Below, one piece after another: positions 1-10,917 of a DNA stretch of 64,000 nucleotides. The stretch comes from Deltaproteobacteria bacterium (GTDB lineage: Bacteria > Bdellovibrionota_C > UBA2361 > SZUA-149 > JAITKM01). Numbering within the stretch: the stretch's first letter is position 1; each line of letters starts with the position of its first letter. Location of the stretch: assembly GCA_031278395.1 (NCBI GenBank), contig JAITKM010000028.1, forward strand, positions 1-64,000, read 5' to 3'. The translations under genes were made by a program, and so were the position numbers. The notes beneath the pieces are model-generated. The model had not been told where the DNA came from. It did not search any database and saw nothing but the letters and a program-made list of their open reading frames with translations.

Positions 1-1
1 G

Positions 2-1993
2 GCTGTTAAAAAAATTGGAACGCTAACTCGTAGCGATATATATATACTATGGGATAAAATCATATTTCCAATTTATTCCTATTTTAAACGTATCTGGAAA
101 GACGTTCCACGATACGTTAGAACTTTGGTCATTAGCTTTTTGGTAATCGAATTCTCGGCGATATTTTTATATAACAATATCCTGACAGTATCTTTTTTGG
201 TTACTCAAAAAGAATACCGTAACAATATCGCTGTCTTGGAAGAAACTTCAAAGAAGTTTCTTGGTGATGGTCAGGCAAACAAACAAGCCAAAGGAGAAGT
301 TTATGTTTTGGTGATTGGCGAGTCAGAAACGCGCGATTATATGGGCGTATATTCCAAGATTGCCGATAACACACCAACCTTGTCTTGGCTTGCTAAGACA
401 TCAAAATCTAATCCTTCGCCTTTTGGAAATGGCGTTATTTTTAGTAATGGATACGCCTTTCATACACATACTTCCATAGCATTAACTGGTGCGCTCACTA
501 ATCAAAATGGTTACGACAATTTAAGGTCGGATAATTTAGTTTCAATTATTCAAGTTGCTAAGAAGGCTGGTTTTCAAACGATTTGGTTATCTAACCAATA
601 TTCAATATCTATGTGGGGACATGCCGTTGACGTAATTGAACGACAAGCGGACATTCGTCACAATACGTCAATGCTTGGTTTTACAAGCGAAAAAAGCGAC
701 GAAGCGTTGTTGCCATATTGGCGCGAAGCGCTCGCAAAAATTGATCCAAATAAAAATACGCTTATCGTTGTTCATATAATGGGTGAGCACGTTTTTTACA
801 AAGATAGAATTTTTGCAGGAACAGAACTCGTGCCAGAGTTAACCGACAGTAAAATTTATGGTGATTTTGCTACTAACCCCGCAAAGAAACAAGATAGAGA
901 ATTGGCGCGAGATTATCTAACTGCGGTTTTTTGCACTGATAAACTGCTTGGAGAGTTTATGAGCGATATTCAAAAATTAAAACTGCCGGCAGCGTTAATT
1001 TATTTTTCAGATCACGGCGAAGAATTGTTTAATGGTGCAACACATGCTTGGCAAATGTTTGCTTGGCGGATGGCAAGAATTCCACTTGCGATAAATTGGA
1101 ACAGTGCATTTGAAAAGAAATATCCACAAAAGACGCAAACATTATTGGCTCATCAAGAACGTGTTTTCACGAACGATTTAATTTTTGATACGCTACTTGG
1201 TGTTGCTGGGATAAATTCGCCTCTCTATCAGCCACAATTTGATTTGGCAAACAGCAAATATGCGATTACTTTGGATAATGCGAGGATTGGTAATCATAGT
1301 TTTGTTCAAAAAGAAGTGAAAAGCGATCCATTGGCACAGGCGCGCAAGATTGGAAAAACTAGTAAAATTGTAGTCGCACAAAGAGTTAATACTTATGGAA
1401 AGGCGCGCGAAATGCTTTATGCTGGCTTGAAAAATTGGGAAATTGATTTAAAGTTTCAAGATGGGAATTTAACCTTGGGTCATGATTTATCAGCTATTAG
1501 TCTGAGTTTGCAGGAATATTTAGAGGTTTTTACAGGCGATTTTAATTTTCTTTGGATAAACCTAAAAGATATTGAGGCACAGAATGCACAAGAACTTTTG
1601 GCTGAGTTATCTGCATTTAACGAAAAATATAATTTAAAAAAACGCGTTTTAATTGAGTCGAAATTTCCAGAGATTTTAAAAAGCTTTTCAGATGGTGGGT
1701 GGGAAACAAGCTTAGCTTTAGATAATGCAGAGTTAAACAATAAGAAAACCAAACAAGAATGGCAAAGAATTGCTAGCATTATACAGCAATATAAAATTGG
1801 CGGCTGTTCGTTTGAGATTGTTAAAAATGATATTGTCATGCAGTTTGTCAAGCCGTTAATACCCAATACAATCAAGTTTTATGGCAAAGCATCTGATATT
1901 TCTTTTAACAATGGAGAGATTGGCAAATCATTAGCAAAATATTGGCATCTTTCGCGTATTTCAATTCCTTATAATTCTGATTTTGGAGATTAA
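2..1993 (+). CDS. Phosphoethanolamine transferase / sulfatase-superfamily protein with a C-terminal GDPD-like domain; 5' end truncated by window
   Basis: Frame is open to the window start (AVKKIGTLTRSDIYILWDK...). Motifs VLVIGESETRDYMGVY, TGALTNQ and YFSDHGEELF are typical of the EptA/CptA family. C-terminal part RVNTYGKAREMLYAGLKNWEIDLKFQDGNLTLGHD resembles glycerophosphodiester phosphodiesterases. Confidence 0.8.
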   Translation, partial: AVKKIGTLTRSDIYILWDKIIFPIYSYFKRIWKDVPRYVRTLVISFLVIEFSAIFLYNNILTVSFLVTQKEYRNNIAVLEETSKKFLGDGQANKQAKGEVYVLVIGESETRDYMGVYSKIADNTPTLSWLAKTSKSNPSPFGNGVIFSNGYAFHTHTSIALTGALTNQNGYDNLRSDNLVSIIQVAKKAGFQTIWLSNQYSISMWGHAVDVIERQADIRHNTSMLGFTSEKSDEALLPYWREALAKIDPNKNTLIVVHIMGEHVFYKDRIFAGTELVPELTDSKIYGDFATNPAKKQDRELARDYLTAVFCTDKLLGEFMSDIQKLKLPAALIYFSDHGEELFNGATHAWQMFAWRMARIPLAINWNSAFEKKYPQKTQTLLAHQERVFTNDLIFDTLLGVAGINSPLYQPQFDLANSKYAITLDNARIGNHSFVQKEVKSDPLAQARKIGKTSKIVVAQRVNTYGKAREMLYAGLKNWEIDLKFQDGNLTLGHDLSAISLSLQEYLEVFTGDFNFLWINLKDIEAQNAQELLAELSAFNEKYNLKKRVLIESKFPEILKSFSDGGWETSLALDNAELNNKKTKQEWQRIASIIQQYKIGGCSFEIVKNDIVMQFVKPLIPNTIKFYGKASDISFNNGEIGKSLAKYWHLSRISIPYNSDFGD

Positions 1994-1996
1994 TAA

Positions 1997-4483
1997 ATGA
2001 AGAAGTTTCAAATCTTACAGGCATGTTGCTTTTTATCTGGTGGGGTCGCGCTTATCTTAGAAGTAGTGTATCAAAAATATCTTGCTACCTTGATTGGTTC
2101 TACAACTCCTGCTGTTACTATAGTTCTGGTTACATATTTTTTAGGACTTTCTGTTGGTTCTATAATTTGTCCTAAGCGCGGGGGAAACCCCAGATTACGT
2201 TTAGCGTTTCTGGAATTTTGTATTGCGATTTGGTCAGTTGTGCTAGTTGTCTCTTTTTATGAATCATACAATTTTTTCTCTGAGTTTCTTTCTAAATGGG
2301 GTAATAATGCTTTGACTTTAGGGTTTGTGCGTTGGCTGATTGCGATGTTTTGGATCTTACCGCCGAGTATTGCAATGGGAGCGCATTTGCCAACGCTAGA
2401 GGTTTTTCTGGAAAATGAAAAGATTGCGACTTCTAAAAACTTAACTAAACTTTATACACTTAACATCACAGGCGCTTGCTTTTTTACATTAGTAACTCCA
2501 TTTTTGTTTTTCCAAAATCTTGGCTTGGAAGGAACACTTTTACTTTCTGCTGTTATTGGTTTTGTAGTTACAATAATGTTATTTTATGGACTTCGAGATT
2601 GGTCGCAAAATACTGATACATCGTGCATGACAGCGGACAAAATTCGTGCAACATTTGCTGAGAGTGCGAAATTAACTGCAGCGAATTTTGGTACGCCAGA
2701 AGTGTCTGGAACATTGAATAATTACGAAAAATCTACAACATTCCCATATTGGCCGTTTGTTTTTGCCGTATTAAGCGGCTTTATTCTTTTTTCACTAGAA
2801 GTTCTTTGGAATCATCTTATTGCGTCTGTGATAGGGGCTAGCACTTATAGCTTTTCAATATTACTTGCTGTTATTCTTTTTTCTCTTGCTATAGCGGGAC
2901 GGGAAGTTGAAAAACAAGCTCCGAACGGGACAAAGAAGGTTCGTATTTTTATTGTGAATACGATTGGTAGACTCATTATATTGCTTCCAATAATAGTATG
3001 TTTCTGGCCTATTGCGGGGAAGTTTTTGGCAAATGTTGCTACGACGTGGGATATTTCTTCTTTTTGGGCTGGGGAGTTTCTAAAATTATGTATAACTTTT
3101 TTGCTTATCGCGCCAGTCGCGATTTCAGTTGGTGTCTTTTTCCCGGCGACTTTTTATGCGATGCAAAATGGAAGTGCCCCCGATGGTAAGAAGATGGGTT
3201 ACCTTAACATGCTAAATAGCTGTGGTTGCGTTAGCGGAGCATTGATTGCAAACTATGTGCTTATTCCAATGTTTGGCGCAGAGTATTCTTTTAAGTTAAT
3301 TTGGTGGATTTTGCTTTTTATTTATGTATTCCTATATGTTAAGTTTAAGGATGATTTATTGCAAGTTAATGGAAATTTCAAATTAAGAAACTTTTTGCAT
3401 CTAGGCAGAGACATAATTAGACCGATAGCAATATTATTTATATTTTTTATACTAATTGGTGTTTATTATTTGCGTGGTTGGAATCGTAATGAACTTACGG
3501 CAGGTTATGGTGTTTATATGCGTGGTGGGTATTCGTCTGGCGATTTGATTTATTTCCATGAGGATCAATATTCTGGATTTGTTACGGTTATTGAAAATAA
3601 ACTTCAAAATCCATATTTAGGTCGAGCAACAATGCGAACACTCCTTCAGAATGGAAAATTTGATGCAAACGATGGGGGTGAAATGTTAGCTCAAATAGGG
3701 GTTGCATTTATCCCTTCGTTATTTTCTCCACGCGATGAAAGAGCCCTTGTAATTGGGCTGGGGAGCGGTCAAACAACATATATTGTTTCTCAGATGGGAT
3801 TTAAAAATATAGACGTTTGCGAGATGTCTCCTGGTCATGTTGAGGCGGCACGCAACTATTTTAACCATATTAATAAAGACGTTTTAGAACAAACCAACGT
3901 CCATTTGTATCTTGAGGATGGTAGAAATTTTTTAACCAGAACACAAAACTTATACGATATTATTTCTATTGAAATTTCGTCTATCTGGTTTTCTGGCGCA
4001 TCAAATCTTTATTCAAGAGAATTTTATCAACAAGTAAAGGAACATTTATCTGAAGAGGGGATACTTCAACAATGGATTCAATTTCATCATCTTTCTGAAA
4101 AAGAAATTGTAACTGTTATCGCTACGCTAAAAGAAAGTTTCCATTACATTGAGGTTTGGCTTTTTGGTGGACAAGCGATGCTTATCGCTTCTAATGCGCC
4201 ATTTTCTTTTAATAAGGAAAAATGGCAACATTTTATAAGCAGCCCAACTTTAGAAGAAGAAAGACAAATCGTAAAATCAAGTTTAGGCGAACTTAATGAA
4301 AAAAATTTTTTACAGACAAGATTGCTTGATAATAATCAGGTTGAAACTATCATCGCACAAATTCCACATGTTATTAATACTGACCGAAATAAATGGTTAG
4401 AATTTCACACCCCACTTTATTATTTAAGTAAGAAAGATCATTTAACAGAAAATATTAGATTGTTTTTAACAATAGCTAAGTAA
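1997..4483 (+). CDS. Membrane-fused spermidine synthase-like protein (polytopic N-terminus plus SAM-dependent aminopropyltransferase-like domain)
   Basis: Multi-TM N-terminus; C-terminal ALVIGLGSGQTTYIVSQMGFKNIDVCEMSPGHVEAA...LEDGRNFL...YDIISIEISS resembles the SpeE methyltransferase-like fold. Confidence 0.8.
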   Translation: MKKFQILQACCFLSGGVALILEVVYQKYLATLIGSTTPAVTIVLVTYFLGLSVGSIICPKRGGNPRLRLAFLEFCIAIWSVVLVVSFYESYNFFSEFLSKWGNNALTLGFVRWLIAMFWILPPSIAMGAHLPTLEVFLENEKIATSKNLTKLYTLNITGACFFTLVTPFLFFQNLGLEGTLLLSAVIGFVVTIMLFYGLRDWSQNTDTSCMTADKIRATFAESAKLTAANFGTPEVSGTLNNYEKSTTFPYWPFVFAVLSGFILFSLEVLWNHLIASVIGASTYSFSILLAVILFSLAIAGREVEKQAPNGTKKVRIFIVNTIGRLIILLPIIVCFWPIAGKFLANVATTWDISSFWAGEFLKLCITFLLIAPVAISVGVFFPATFYAMQNGSAPDGKKMGYLNMLNSCGCVSGALIANYVLIPMFGAEYSFKLIWWILLFIYVFLYVKFKDDLLQVNGNFKLRNFLHLGRDIIRPIAILFIFFILIGVYYLRGWNRNELTAGYGVYMRGGYSSGDLIYFHEDQYSGFVTVIENKLQNPYLGRATMRTLLQNGKFDANDGGEMLAQIGVAFIPSLFSPRDERALVIGLGSGQTTYIVSQMGFKNIDVCEMSPGHVEAARNYFNHINKDVLEQTNVHLYLEDGRNFLTRTQNLYDIISIEISSIWFSGASNLYSREFYQQVKEHLSEEGILQQWIQFHHLSEKEIVTVIATLKESFHYIEVWLFGGQAMLIASNAPFSFNKEKWQHFISSPTLEEERQIVKSSLGELNEKNFLQTRLLDNNQVETIIAQIPHVINTDRNKWLEFHTPLYYLSKKDHLTENIRLFLTIAK

Positions 4484-4710
4484 ATATGATTACTATTTGC
4501 CAATTTATGTACCAGCCCTTTATTTTTTAGGTTTTTAATAACATTGGCAGCTTCTTTCAAAAAGCATATCTTTTTCACGCTGAACGGTTAGAAGAATATT
4601 ATAGTGTATCTTTTCTTAGCAATTATAGAGGAAAAATAGAAAAAATAAGAGATAGTTTATTTTTTGAGCTGATAGTGGTATGGGGGGCTGCCAAATTTTA
4701 TGGTGAGGAT

Positions 4711-6645
4711 ATGAAAATACAAATTTTAGACAAAATTTTAGTAAACCAAATTGCAGCTGGGGAAGTAGTCGAACGACCTGCCTCAGTAGTTAAGGAATTA
4801 GTCGAAAACTCGATTGACGCAGGTGCAACAGAAATCACTGTTATCATCTCACAAGGCGGACAAAGCAAAATTGAAATTATCGATAACGGTAGCGGGATGA
4901 GTCAAGCTGACGCTCTAGTAGCTATCGAGCGCTTCGGTACATCTAAAATACGAGAAGTGAATGATTTAGATAACATCACAACCCACGGGTTTCGCGGCGA
5001 AGCTCTGCCCGCAATTGCTTCTGTTTCTAAATTTAAACTTAGCACATGCGAACAAGATGACCCTAGCGGCTTAGGAACCGAACTTGAAATTATCGGTGGG
5101 AAAGTTACTGACATTACTCAAAAACCTTTAGAACGCGGAACACGTATCGAAGTTCAACAACTTTTTTTTAATGTTCCAGCCCGCAGAAAATTCTTACGCT
5201 CAGAAAAAACAGAACAAGCCAGCATCAAACTCTTGCTTGAAGACTTAGCCGTTGCCTATCCTAAACTTAAACTTAAATTTATAGCCGACGGTAAAGAACT
5301 TTTAAATCTTAACAGTCTTGAGGCGCAAAATAATCTTTTTGCCGCGCGCGTTCGCCAACTCGGATTTAAAGAAAAGGAATATTTTTTAATTGATTCGTCT
5401 AGTTTGCCCAAACAGAATTTTGTAAAAATTGAAGGCGTACTCTGTGAACCAGTTAAGGCTGTAGCCAATAGTGCAAAACTAAGACTGATAGTTAACGGCA
5501 GAAGTGTTAGAGATAAAGTTATTTTTAAAGCAGTTAAAGACGGCTATGCTAATTTAATTAGTAATAATCGCTATCCAGATGGCATTATAAAACTAACTGT
5601 TCTCCCACAAGACGTAGATGTGAATGTGCATCCTCAAAAAACCGAAGTGCGCTTTAGAACTCCGGAACTAATTTATTGCACAGTATCACAAGTAATTAAT
5701 AAAACCTTAAGCTCTAAACAACCTGAATATTATAATAACAATCAGGTTGAAAATGGTTTTACTAACAGCGCCCCAAGCTCATATAACTCATATTACGGAA
5801 AGCAAGATAACTCAGAAAAAATTATTTTTATGCCAGCCGTGTCGCCGCCCCAACCTGCTCAGCAGCCGGCAAATGCGGAAATTGCAATGGCTAGCGTAAT
5901 TGGAAATATCGCGGTTAAACTACAAGACCAAGAAGAAGACGTCGCAGATTTGTTGGAAAAAAGTCTAATCGAAAGAGAAATTACTACAGATGATACTACC
6001 TTTTTTTCACACTTCGCTAATCAGTTTCAAGCTTCAGAAACTACCTTATCAACATCTTTTAGGTCTTATCGTAGCCTGCGCTATGTCGGACAAGTCTTAG
6101 GTTGTTTTTTATTGCTGGAAAGCCCAGATAGTCTAGTCGTATTGGATATGCATGCCGCGCATGAGCGGGTAACTTATTTTAAATTACGCGAGCAGTTGGA
6201 AAAACAAGCTGTTCAAGTGCAGCAACTTTTAATTCCAGAAACCTTAGAGCTAACTGAGGAGGAGTGCGAAAATTATAAACACTCAAAAGAAATCTTACAC
6301 AAGTTAGGCTTAGTAACTCACTTACAAAATACAACTTTGACAGTTCAAGCCGTGCCAACTATTTTGGAAAAATTTTTAATTTCTGAATTATTTAAAGATT
6401 TACTATCTCTGCCAGTTTGGCAGGATTGGAATGATTATCTTGAGCGTTATATTGATGAAGTAATTGCTCGCATTGCTTGCCATGCTGCGGTGCGCAGTGG
6501 ACAAATCTTGCGCCAAGAAGAAGTTACTGGGCTTTTAGAATTGGTAGATCAGGTTGAAAAATCAGCTTTTTGCCCACATGGTCGCCCAATTGCCAAAGTT
6601 TTTAAAAGGCGCGAATTGGAAGCATTGTTTGGACGAATATTATAG
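4711..6645 (+). CDS. mutL: DNA mismatch repair protein MutL
   Basis: MKIQILDKILVNQIAAGEVVERPASVVKELVENSIDAGA, DNGSGM, THGFRGEAL; internal Met at 4711 preferred over the 4675 ORF start. Confidence 0.96.
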   Translation: MKIQILDKILVNQIAAGEVVERPASVVKELVENSIDAGATEITVIISQGGQSKIEIIDNGSGMSQADALVAIERFGTSKIREVNDLDNITTHGFRGEALPAIASVSKFKLSTCEQDDPSGLGTELEIIGGKVTDITQKPLERGTRIEVQQLFFNVPARRKFLRSEKTEQASIKLLLEDLAVAYPKLKLKFIADGKELLNLNSLEAQNNLFAARVRQLGFKEKEYFLIDSSSLPKQNFVKIEGVLCEPVKAVANSAKLRLIVNGRSVRDKVIFKAVKDGYANLISNNRYPDGIIKLTVLPQDVDVNVHPQKTEVRFRTPELIYCTVSQVINKTLSSKQPEYYNNNQVENGFTNSAPSSYNSYYGKQDNSEKIIFMPAVSPPQPAQQPANAEIAMASVIGNIAVKLQDQEEDVADLLEKSLIEREITTDDTTFFSHFANQFQASETTLSTSFRSYRSLRYVGQVLGCFLLLESPDSLVVLDMHAAHERVTYFKLREQLEKQAVQVQQLLIPETLELTEEECENYKHSKEILHKLGLVTHLQNTTLTVQAVPTILEKFLISELFKDLLSLPVWQDWNDYLERYIDEVIARIACHAAVRSGQILRQEEVTGLLELVDQVEKSAFCPHGRPIAKVFKRRELEALFGRIL

Positions 6646-6756
6646 CTTGTAACCTCTAGAAGTTGATGCTCACGTATATTTATACTCTCCGCTTTTTTCG
6701 TTCGCGTCCGTCTTGATAGCAGGAGATTTTTAAAGGTTACAATTATTATAGGGGAT

Positions 6757-7833
6757 GTGGTAGATTCAAAATCATCAATTATTGTAGTTACTGGTCCAAC
6801 GGGTTGTGGCAAGACAGCGTTAGCTATTGAGCTTGCTCAAAAAGTTGCTGGCGAAATTATCAATGCAGATTCAGTGCAAGTTTATAAATACTTTAATATC
6901 GGCTCAGCTAAGCCAGCCGAGGCGCAATTAAAAGCAGTTCCGCATCATTTAATTTCTATTTTAGAACCAGAAGAAGATTTTAATGTAGGTATTTTTTATT
7001 CTCTGGCAGTGAAAAAAATTAAGGAACTTAGTGCAGCTGGTAAAGTTCCAATCATTACTGGCGGCACAGGCTTGTATATTCAAAGTTTAATTCATGGCTT
7101 GGCAGAAATTGCAGATATTTCGGAAGTCGCAAAGCAGAAATTGCAAGAGCAGGAGAACGAAATACTTAAGGCTTTGAATGGTCAAGATAAAATAAATGAA
7201 AAATTTAAGCTAGAGTTGCATAATTTTCTTTCTACTCTTGACAAAACAGTGGCAGATGTAATAAAGGCTGGCGATATCTCAAGGGTTCGACGTGCGATTT
7301 TAGTGAAATTGTCAAACGATAAGTCTATATTATCATATCAGCAGTCACACGGACATAAAAGTAAAAACTATAATGCTTTTATTATTATCTTAATCCCACA
7401 GAGGGATTTAGTCTATCATTTGATTAATGCGCGTGTCGACGAGATGTTACAATTCGGTTTTTTGGAAGAAGTTGAAACTCTAAAGCAAAAATATAGTGCT
7501 AGAATTTCACAAATCAAACCTTTTTCTAGTATTGGTTACAAGCAATTGCTGCAATTTAAGGATAAGCTATTTGATTATTCAACAGCTGTCGAAAAAATTA
7601 AGCAAGAAACCAGACGTTATGCTAAAAGGCAGTTTACTTGGTGGAGAAATCAACCCAGTAAATTAGGTTGGCAAAATATATTAGAGTCTGAAAGTTTGAT
7701 TTATAATTATGATTCTTTAGATTTTAAAAAAATCGCTGAAGATATTAGTAAATTATATAACACTTATTTAGCTAGCCTTAATTTAGGGCAGGGAATAACA
7801 ATAAATTTTCTTCCAGTGAAGATATTACTATAA
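6757..7833 (+). CDS. miaA: tRNA dimethylallyltransferase
   Basis: IIVVTGPTGCGKTALAIELAQ, INADSVQVYK, ITGGTGLYIQSLI, RRYAKRQFTWWRN. Confidence 0.95.
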   Translation: MVDSKSSIIVVTGPTGCGKTALAIELAQKVAGEIINADSVQVYKYFNIGSAKPAEAQLKAVPHHLISILEPEEDFNVGIFYSLAVKKIKELSAAGKVPIITGGTGLYIQSLIHGLAEIADISEVAKQKLQEQENEILKALNGQDKINEKFKLELHNFLSTLDKTVADVIKAGDISRVRRAILVKLSNDKSILSYQQSHGHKSKNYNAFIIILIPQRDLVYHLINARVDEMLQFGFLEEVETLKQKYSARISQIKPFSSIGYKQLLQFKDKLFDYSTAVEKIKQETRRYAKRQFTWWRNQPSKLGWQNILESESLIYNYDSLDFKKIAEDISKLYNTYLASLNLGQGITINFLPVKILL

Positions 7834-7851
7834 AATAAACGTGGAGAAGGA

Positions 7852-8232
7852 ATGAATAATAAAAATGAGGGTGGATATATTTCGCTTACAACACATGAGT
7901 TGAGTATTAATGAATCTAGGAATAGCAATTATAATAAAAATAATCGGAGGCGTAATAATGGTAGTTATGTTATTTCTGGAGGACGACAAACCAATAAGAC
8001 TAATCGCAAAAGTCGTCTTGCTCAATTAAATAATGAAGCTAATGGGAATAGGGCTATAAGTTGTGACGAGAAGATTACAAGTAGGACGGCTGGTTATCAA
8101 AAGTTAAATAAAAATCGTAATTCGGCTAAGTCTAAAAAGGTCGAAAAATTAATACCACCTACCAAAGGCGTTATCTCAAAAACGTTTAAAGCTACTGAAG
8201 AAAAAGAAAATAAAGCATTTCGTTTAAAATAA
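7852..8232 (+). CDS. Hypothetical basic Asn/Lys/Arg-rich protein
   Basis: 126-aa ORF between miaA and infA, start preceded by GGAGAAGGA; no family recognised. Confidence 0.55.
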   Translation: MNNKNEGGYISLTTHELSINESRNSNYNKNNRRRNNGSYVISGGRQTNKTNRKSRLAQLNNEANGNRAISCDEKITSRTAGYQKLNKNRNSAKSKKVEKLIPPTKGVISKTFKATEEKENKAFRLK

Positions 8233-8245
8233 TAAAAGGATTTTT

Positions 8246-8530
8246 ATGGGAAAAGATGATTCAATTGAATTAGATGGAGTTGTAAAGGAATGTTTCCCAA
8301 ATACAACTTTTCGGGTTGAGTGTGAGAATGGGCATGAGGTTTTGGCGTACTTAGCTGGTAAAATGCGAAAATTTTATATTCGTGTTTTGCCCGGTGATTA
8401 TGTCCGAGTTGAAATTTCACCTTACGATTTAAAAAGAGGGCGTATTGTGCGCCGTTATCCGAAACCGCCAGTCAAAAGTTCTGAAGGTAGCGAGGTTACG
8501 ACTACGACAGAAACTGAAAAAGTAGGATAG
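8246..8530 (+). CDS. infA: Translation initiation factor IF-1 with C-terminal extension
   Basis: [64 protein letters not shown] is canonical IF-1. Confidence 0.95.
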   Translation: MGKDDSIELDGVVKECFPNTTFRVECENGHEVLAYLAGKMRKFYIRVLPGDYVRVEISPYDLKRGRIVRRYPKPPVKSSEGSEVTTTTETEKVG

Positions 8531-8537
8531 TTTCTGA

Positions 8538-9341
8538 GTGTTAATGAAAATATATCGTTTCAAATCTGTTGATTCTACAATGAATATAGCTAAGTCTATT
8601 CTGCGGGGCGAAGTAGTGCTTCCAGAAACAGTAGAAGAAGTCAAGGAAGGGGAGAATGAGGTTCTGTCAAAAATATCTAAGCGCAATATAATTATTGCTG
8701 ATGAACAAACTGCAGGGCGGGGTAGGTTAGACCGCAAGTGGCAGTCTGACAGTGATAAGGGGTTATACGTAACTTATTTGTTTAGCGTTTCAGCTGATAA
8801 TCCTAATTTAAATGGTTTTTCTTTAGCAGTAGGTATAGCTGTTAAAAGAGCAATTGCAGATCTTGGCAAGCAAGTTAAATTAAAGTGGCCTAATGATTTG
8901 GTAGTCTTTGACCAAGCTGGGAACTTATGTAAATTGGGCGGTATTCTGATAGAATTAGAAAAGCAAGCTGAGCTACTTTATATTAGCGTCGGTATTGGGC
9001 TGAATATTAAAAAAGTTAATTACCAAAATACAATGTATAAAGTTTGTTCGCTTGAGGAATTAGAAGGTGGCGGAGAAATTTCAAGTCGAGTTCTTTTTGA
9101 GGCGCTGACTGCACACTTCTGGAATGTTTGCCAAACCTATTTTGAAGTTGGATTTGTAGCTTTTCAAGACGAATGGCTAGCCCATAGTGTTTATTTGGGA
9201 ATGAAAATTAAAATTGTATCGCAGGCTGGCGAAAGGTTTGGAATTATGTCTGGCATTGATCAGGCAGGACGTTTGTTAGTAGCAGATGACGCAGGAGTTA
9301 CAACTTGTATTGAAATTGGCGATGTTTCCTTGAGAAGTTGA
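8538..9341 (+). CDS. birA: Biotin--[acetyl-CoA-carboxylase] ligase
   Basis: DEQTAGRGRLDRKWQSDSDKGLYVTYLF, LKWPNDLV, KLGGILIEL. Confidence 0.9.
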   Translation: MLMKIYRFKSVDSTMNIAKSILRGEVVLPETVEEVKEGENEVLSKISKRNIIIADEQTAGRGRLDRKWQSDSDKGLYVTYLFSVSADNPNLNGFSLAVGIAVKRAIADLGKQVKLKWPNDLVVFDQAGNLCKLGGILIELEKQAELLYISVGIGLNIKKVNYQNTMYKVCSLEELEGGGEISSRVLFEALTAHFWNVCQTYFEVGFVAFQDEWLAHSVYLGMKIKIVSQAGERFGIMSGIDQAGRLLVADDAGVTTCIEIGDVSLRS

Positions 9342-9505
9342 AGCCGTATAAGAATAATGCCAGGATATGAGAAACGTTAAGGTTTTACGAGCGGTTTAAT
9401 AAATTTGTTAAATAGTTCATTTTTAGTTAATTCTTTTAGCTTGTTTGGACGATGACAATATTTATAGTTACTTTATCTTTCTGAGATTCAATAGAATAAA
9501 AAAAG

Positions 9506-10894
9506 ATGGCGAAATTACCAGTTCGATTAAAATTTTTAGGTGGAGCAGGAACGGTTACTGGTTCTAAATTTCTGATTCAGGTTGAAAAGCAAAAAGTCTT
9601 AGTTGATTGCGGAATGTTTCAAGGGCGTAAAGACTTGAGGTTGCGTAACTGGTCAGCTCCTGAATTTGATCCAACAACCTTAGACGCGGTCGTGGTTACG
9701 CATGCGCATCTTGATCATACAGGATACTTACCAGTGTTAGTTAAACAAGGGTATAAGGGAATTATTTATGCGACCTATTCGACTAAAGAGTTAATGGAGT
9801 TGGTTTTACTTGATGCTGCCCACTTACAGGAGGAAGAAGCAAGATATGCAAATAAATGGCAAACCTCCAAGCATGCCCCAGCTAAACCGTTATTTGATGT
9901 TCGAGATGCTAGGCAAGTTATCAAGCAAGTGCGTTGTGTTCCATTTAATAAGCCGACTGCTATCACCAAAGACATCGTAATTTCTGCTATTCCAGTAGGA
10001 CATATTTTAGGAGCCGCTGCAATTAATCTTGAAACGCAAGGTCGTAGAATTACATTTTCTGGTGATGTTGGTAGTTATAATGTGCCGATTTTACGAGATC
10101 CATTCCCAGTTCAATTTGGGGATTTAGTGCTTTGTGAATCAACATATGGCGATAGAACTCATCAGCGCGAAAATCTACTAGAGGATATAGCTAACCTGAT
10201 TAAAAAAGCCTTGCTTAGTGGTGGACCGATTATTATTCCGTCTTTTGCGATTGGTAGGACACAGTTGATTTTGTATTATTTGTCGAAGTTAGAGAAACAT
10301 GGAATGTTGCCGATTATTCCGGTGTATGTGGATAGTCCTATGGCTTGCAATTGTTCAGATATTTATCGAAAGCATACTGACGAATATAACGCGGAAACTT
10401 TACGTAGGCTTAAAGAGTGTGAAGTGCCGCTTGTAACGGCAAAGACAATGTTTTGTGTAACGCGGGAACAGTCTAAACGACTTAATTATTTAACTGGTGC
10501 GCGGATTATTATTTCTGCTAGTGGGATGTTAACTGGAGGACGTGTTTTGCATCATGCGATGAATTGGTTACCTAACAAATCAGCTACTTTTATTTTTGCT
10601 GGTTATCAGGCGGAAGAAACTCGTGGGCGGCAAATTATTACTGGTGAAGATTCGGTTAAAATTTTTGGGCAAACTATTTCTGTTTGTGCCAACATTGAGC
10701 AGTTTACGGGGTTTTCTGCGCATGCAGATAGAAACGAGTTGATTAAGTGGCTAGCTAGTTCAGGAACAAGTCCTAGGGAGGTAAAAGTTGTTCATGGCGA
10801 AGGTAAGAGCGCCGATAGTTTTTGTGAACATCTCAAAGCCCAGCTCGGTTGGCAAACCAGTGTTGCCAAACTGGACGAAGAAATTGAATTATAA
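9506..10894 (+). CDS. MBL-fold / beta-CASP RNA-processing exonuclease-like metallohydrolase
   Basis: FLGGAGTVTGSKFLI, VVTHAHLDHTGYLP, ESTYGDRTH, SASGMLTGGRVLHH, FSAHADRNELIKW. Confidence 0.93.
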   Translation: MAKLPVRLKFLGGAGTVTGSKFLIQVEKQKVLVDCGMFQGRKDLRLRNWSAPEFDPTTLDAVVVTHAHLDHTGYLPVLVKQGYKGIIYATYSTKELMELVLLDAAHLQEEEARYANKWQTSKHAPAKPLFDVRDARQVIKQVRCVPFNKPTAITKDIVISAIPVGHILGAAAINLETQGRRITFSGDVGSYNVPILRDPFPVQFGDLVLCESTYGDRTHQRENLLEDIANLIKKALLSGGPIIIPSFAIGRTQLILYYLSKLEKHGMLPIIPVYVDSPMACNCSDIYRKHTDEYNAETLRRLKECEVPLVTAKTMFCVTREQSKRLNYLTGARIIISASGMLTGGRVLHHAMNWLPNKSATFIFAGYQAEETRGRQIITGEDSVKIFGQTISVCANIEQFTGFSAHADRNELIKWLASSGTSPREVKVVHGEGKSADSFCEHLKAQLGWQTSVAKLDEEIEL

Positions 10895-10917
10895 TAACTC
10901 CACAGAGGAAGCCCGTC

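Noticed and set aside
1193-1875. Antisense ORFs in the phosphoethanolamine transferase gene (and similar antisense ORFs in uvrA, mutL, clpX and others)
   Set aside because: They lie fully opposite well-supported genes and have no RBS or recognisable family.
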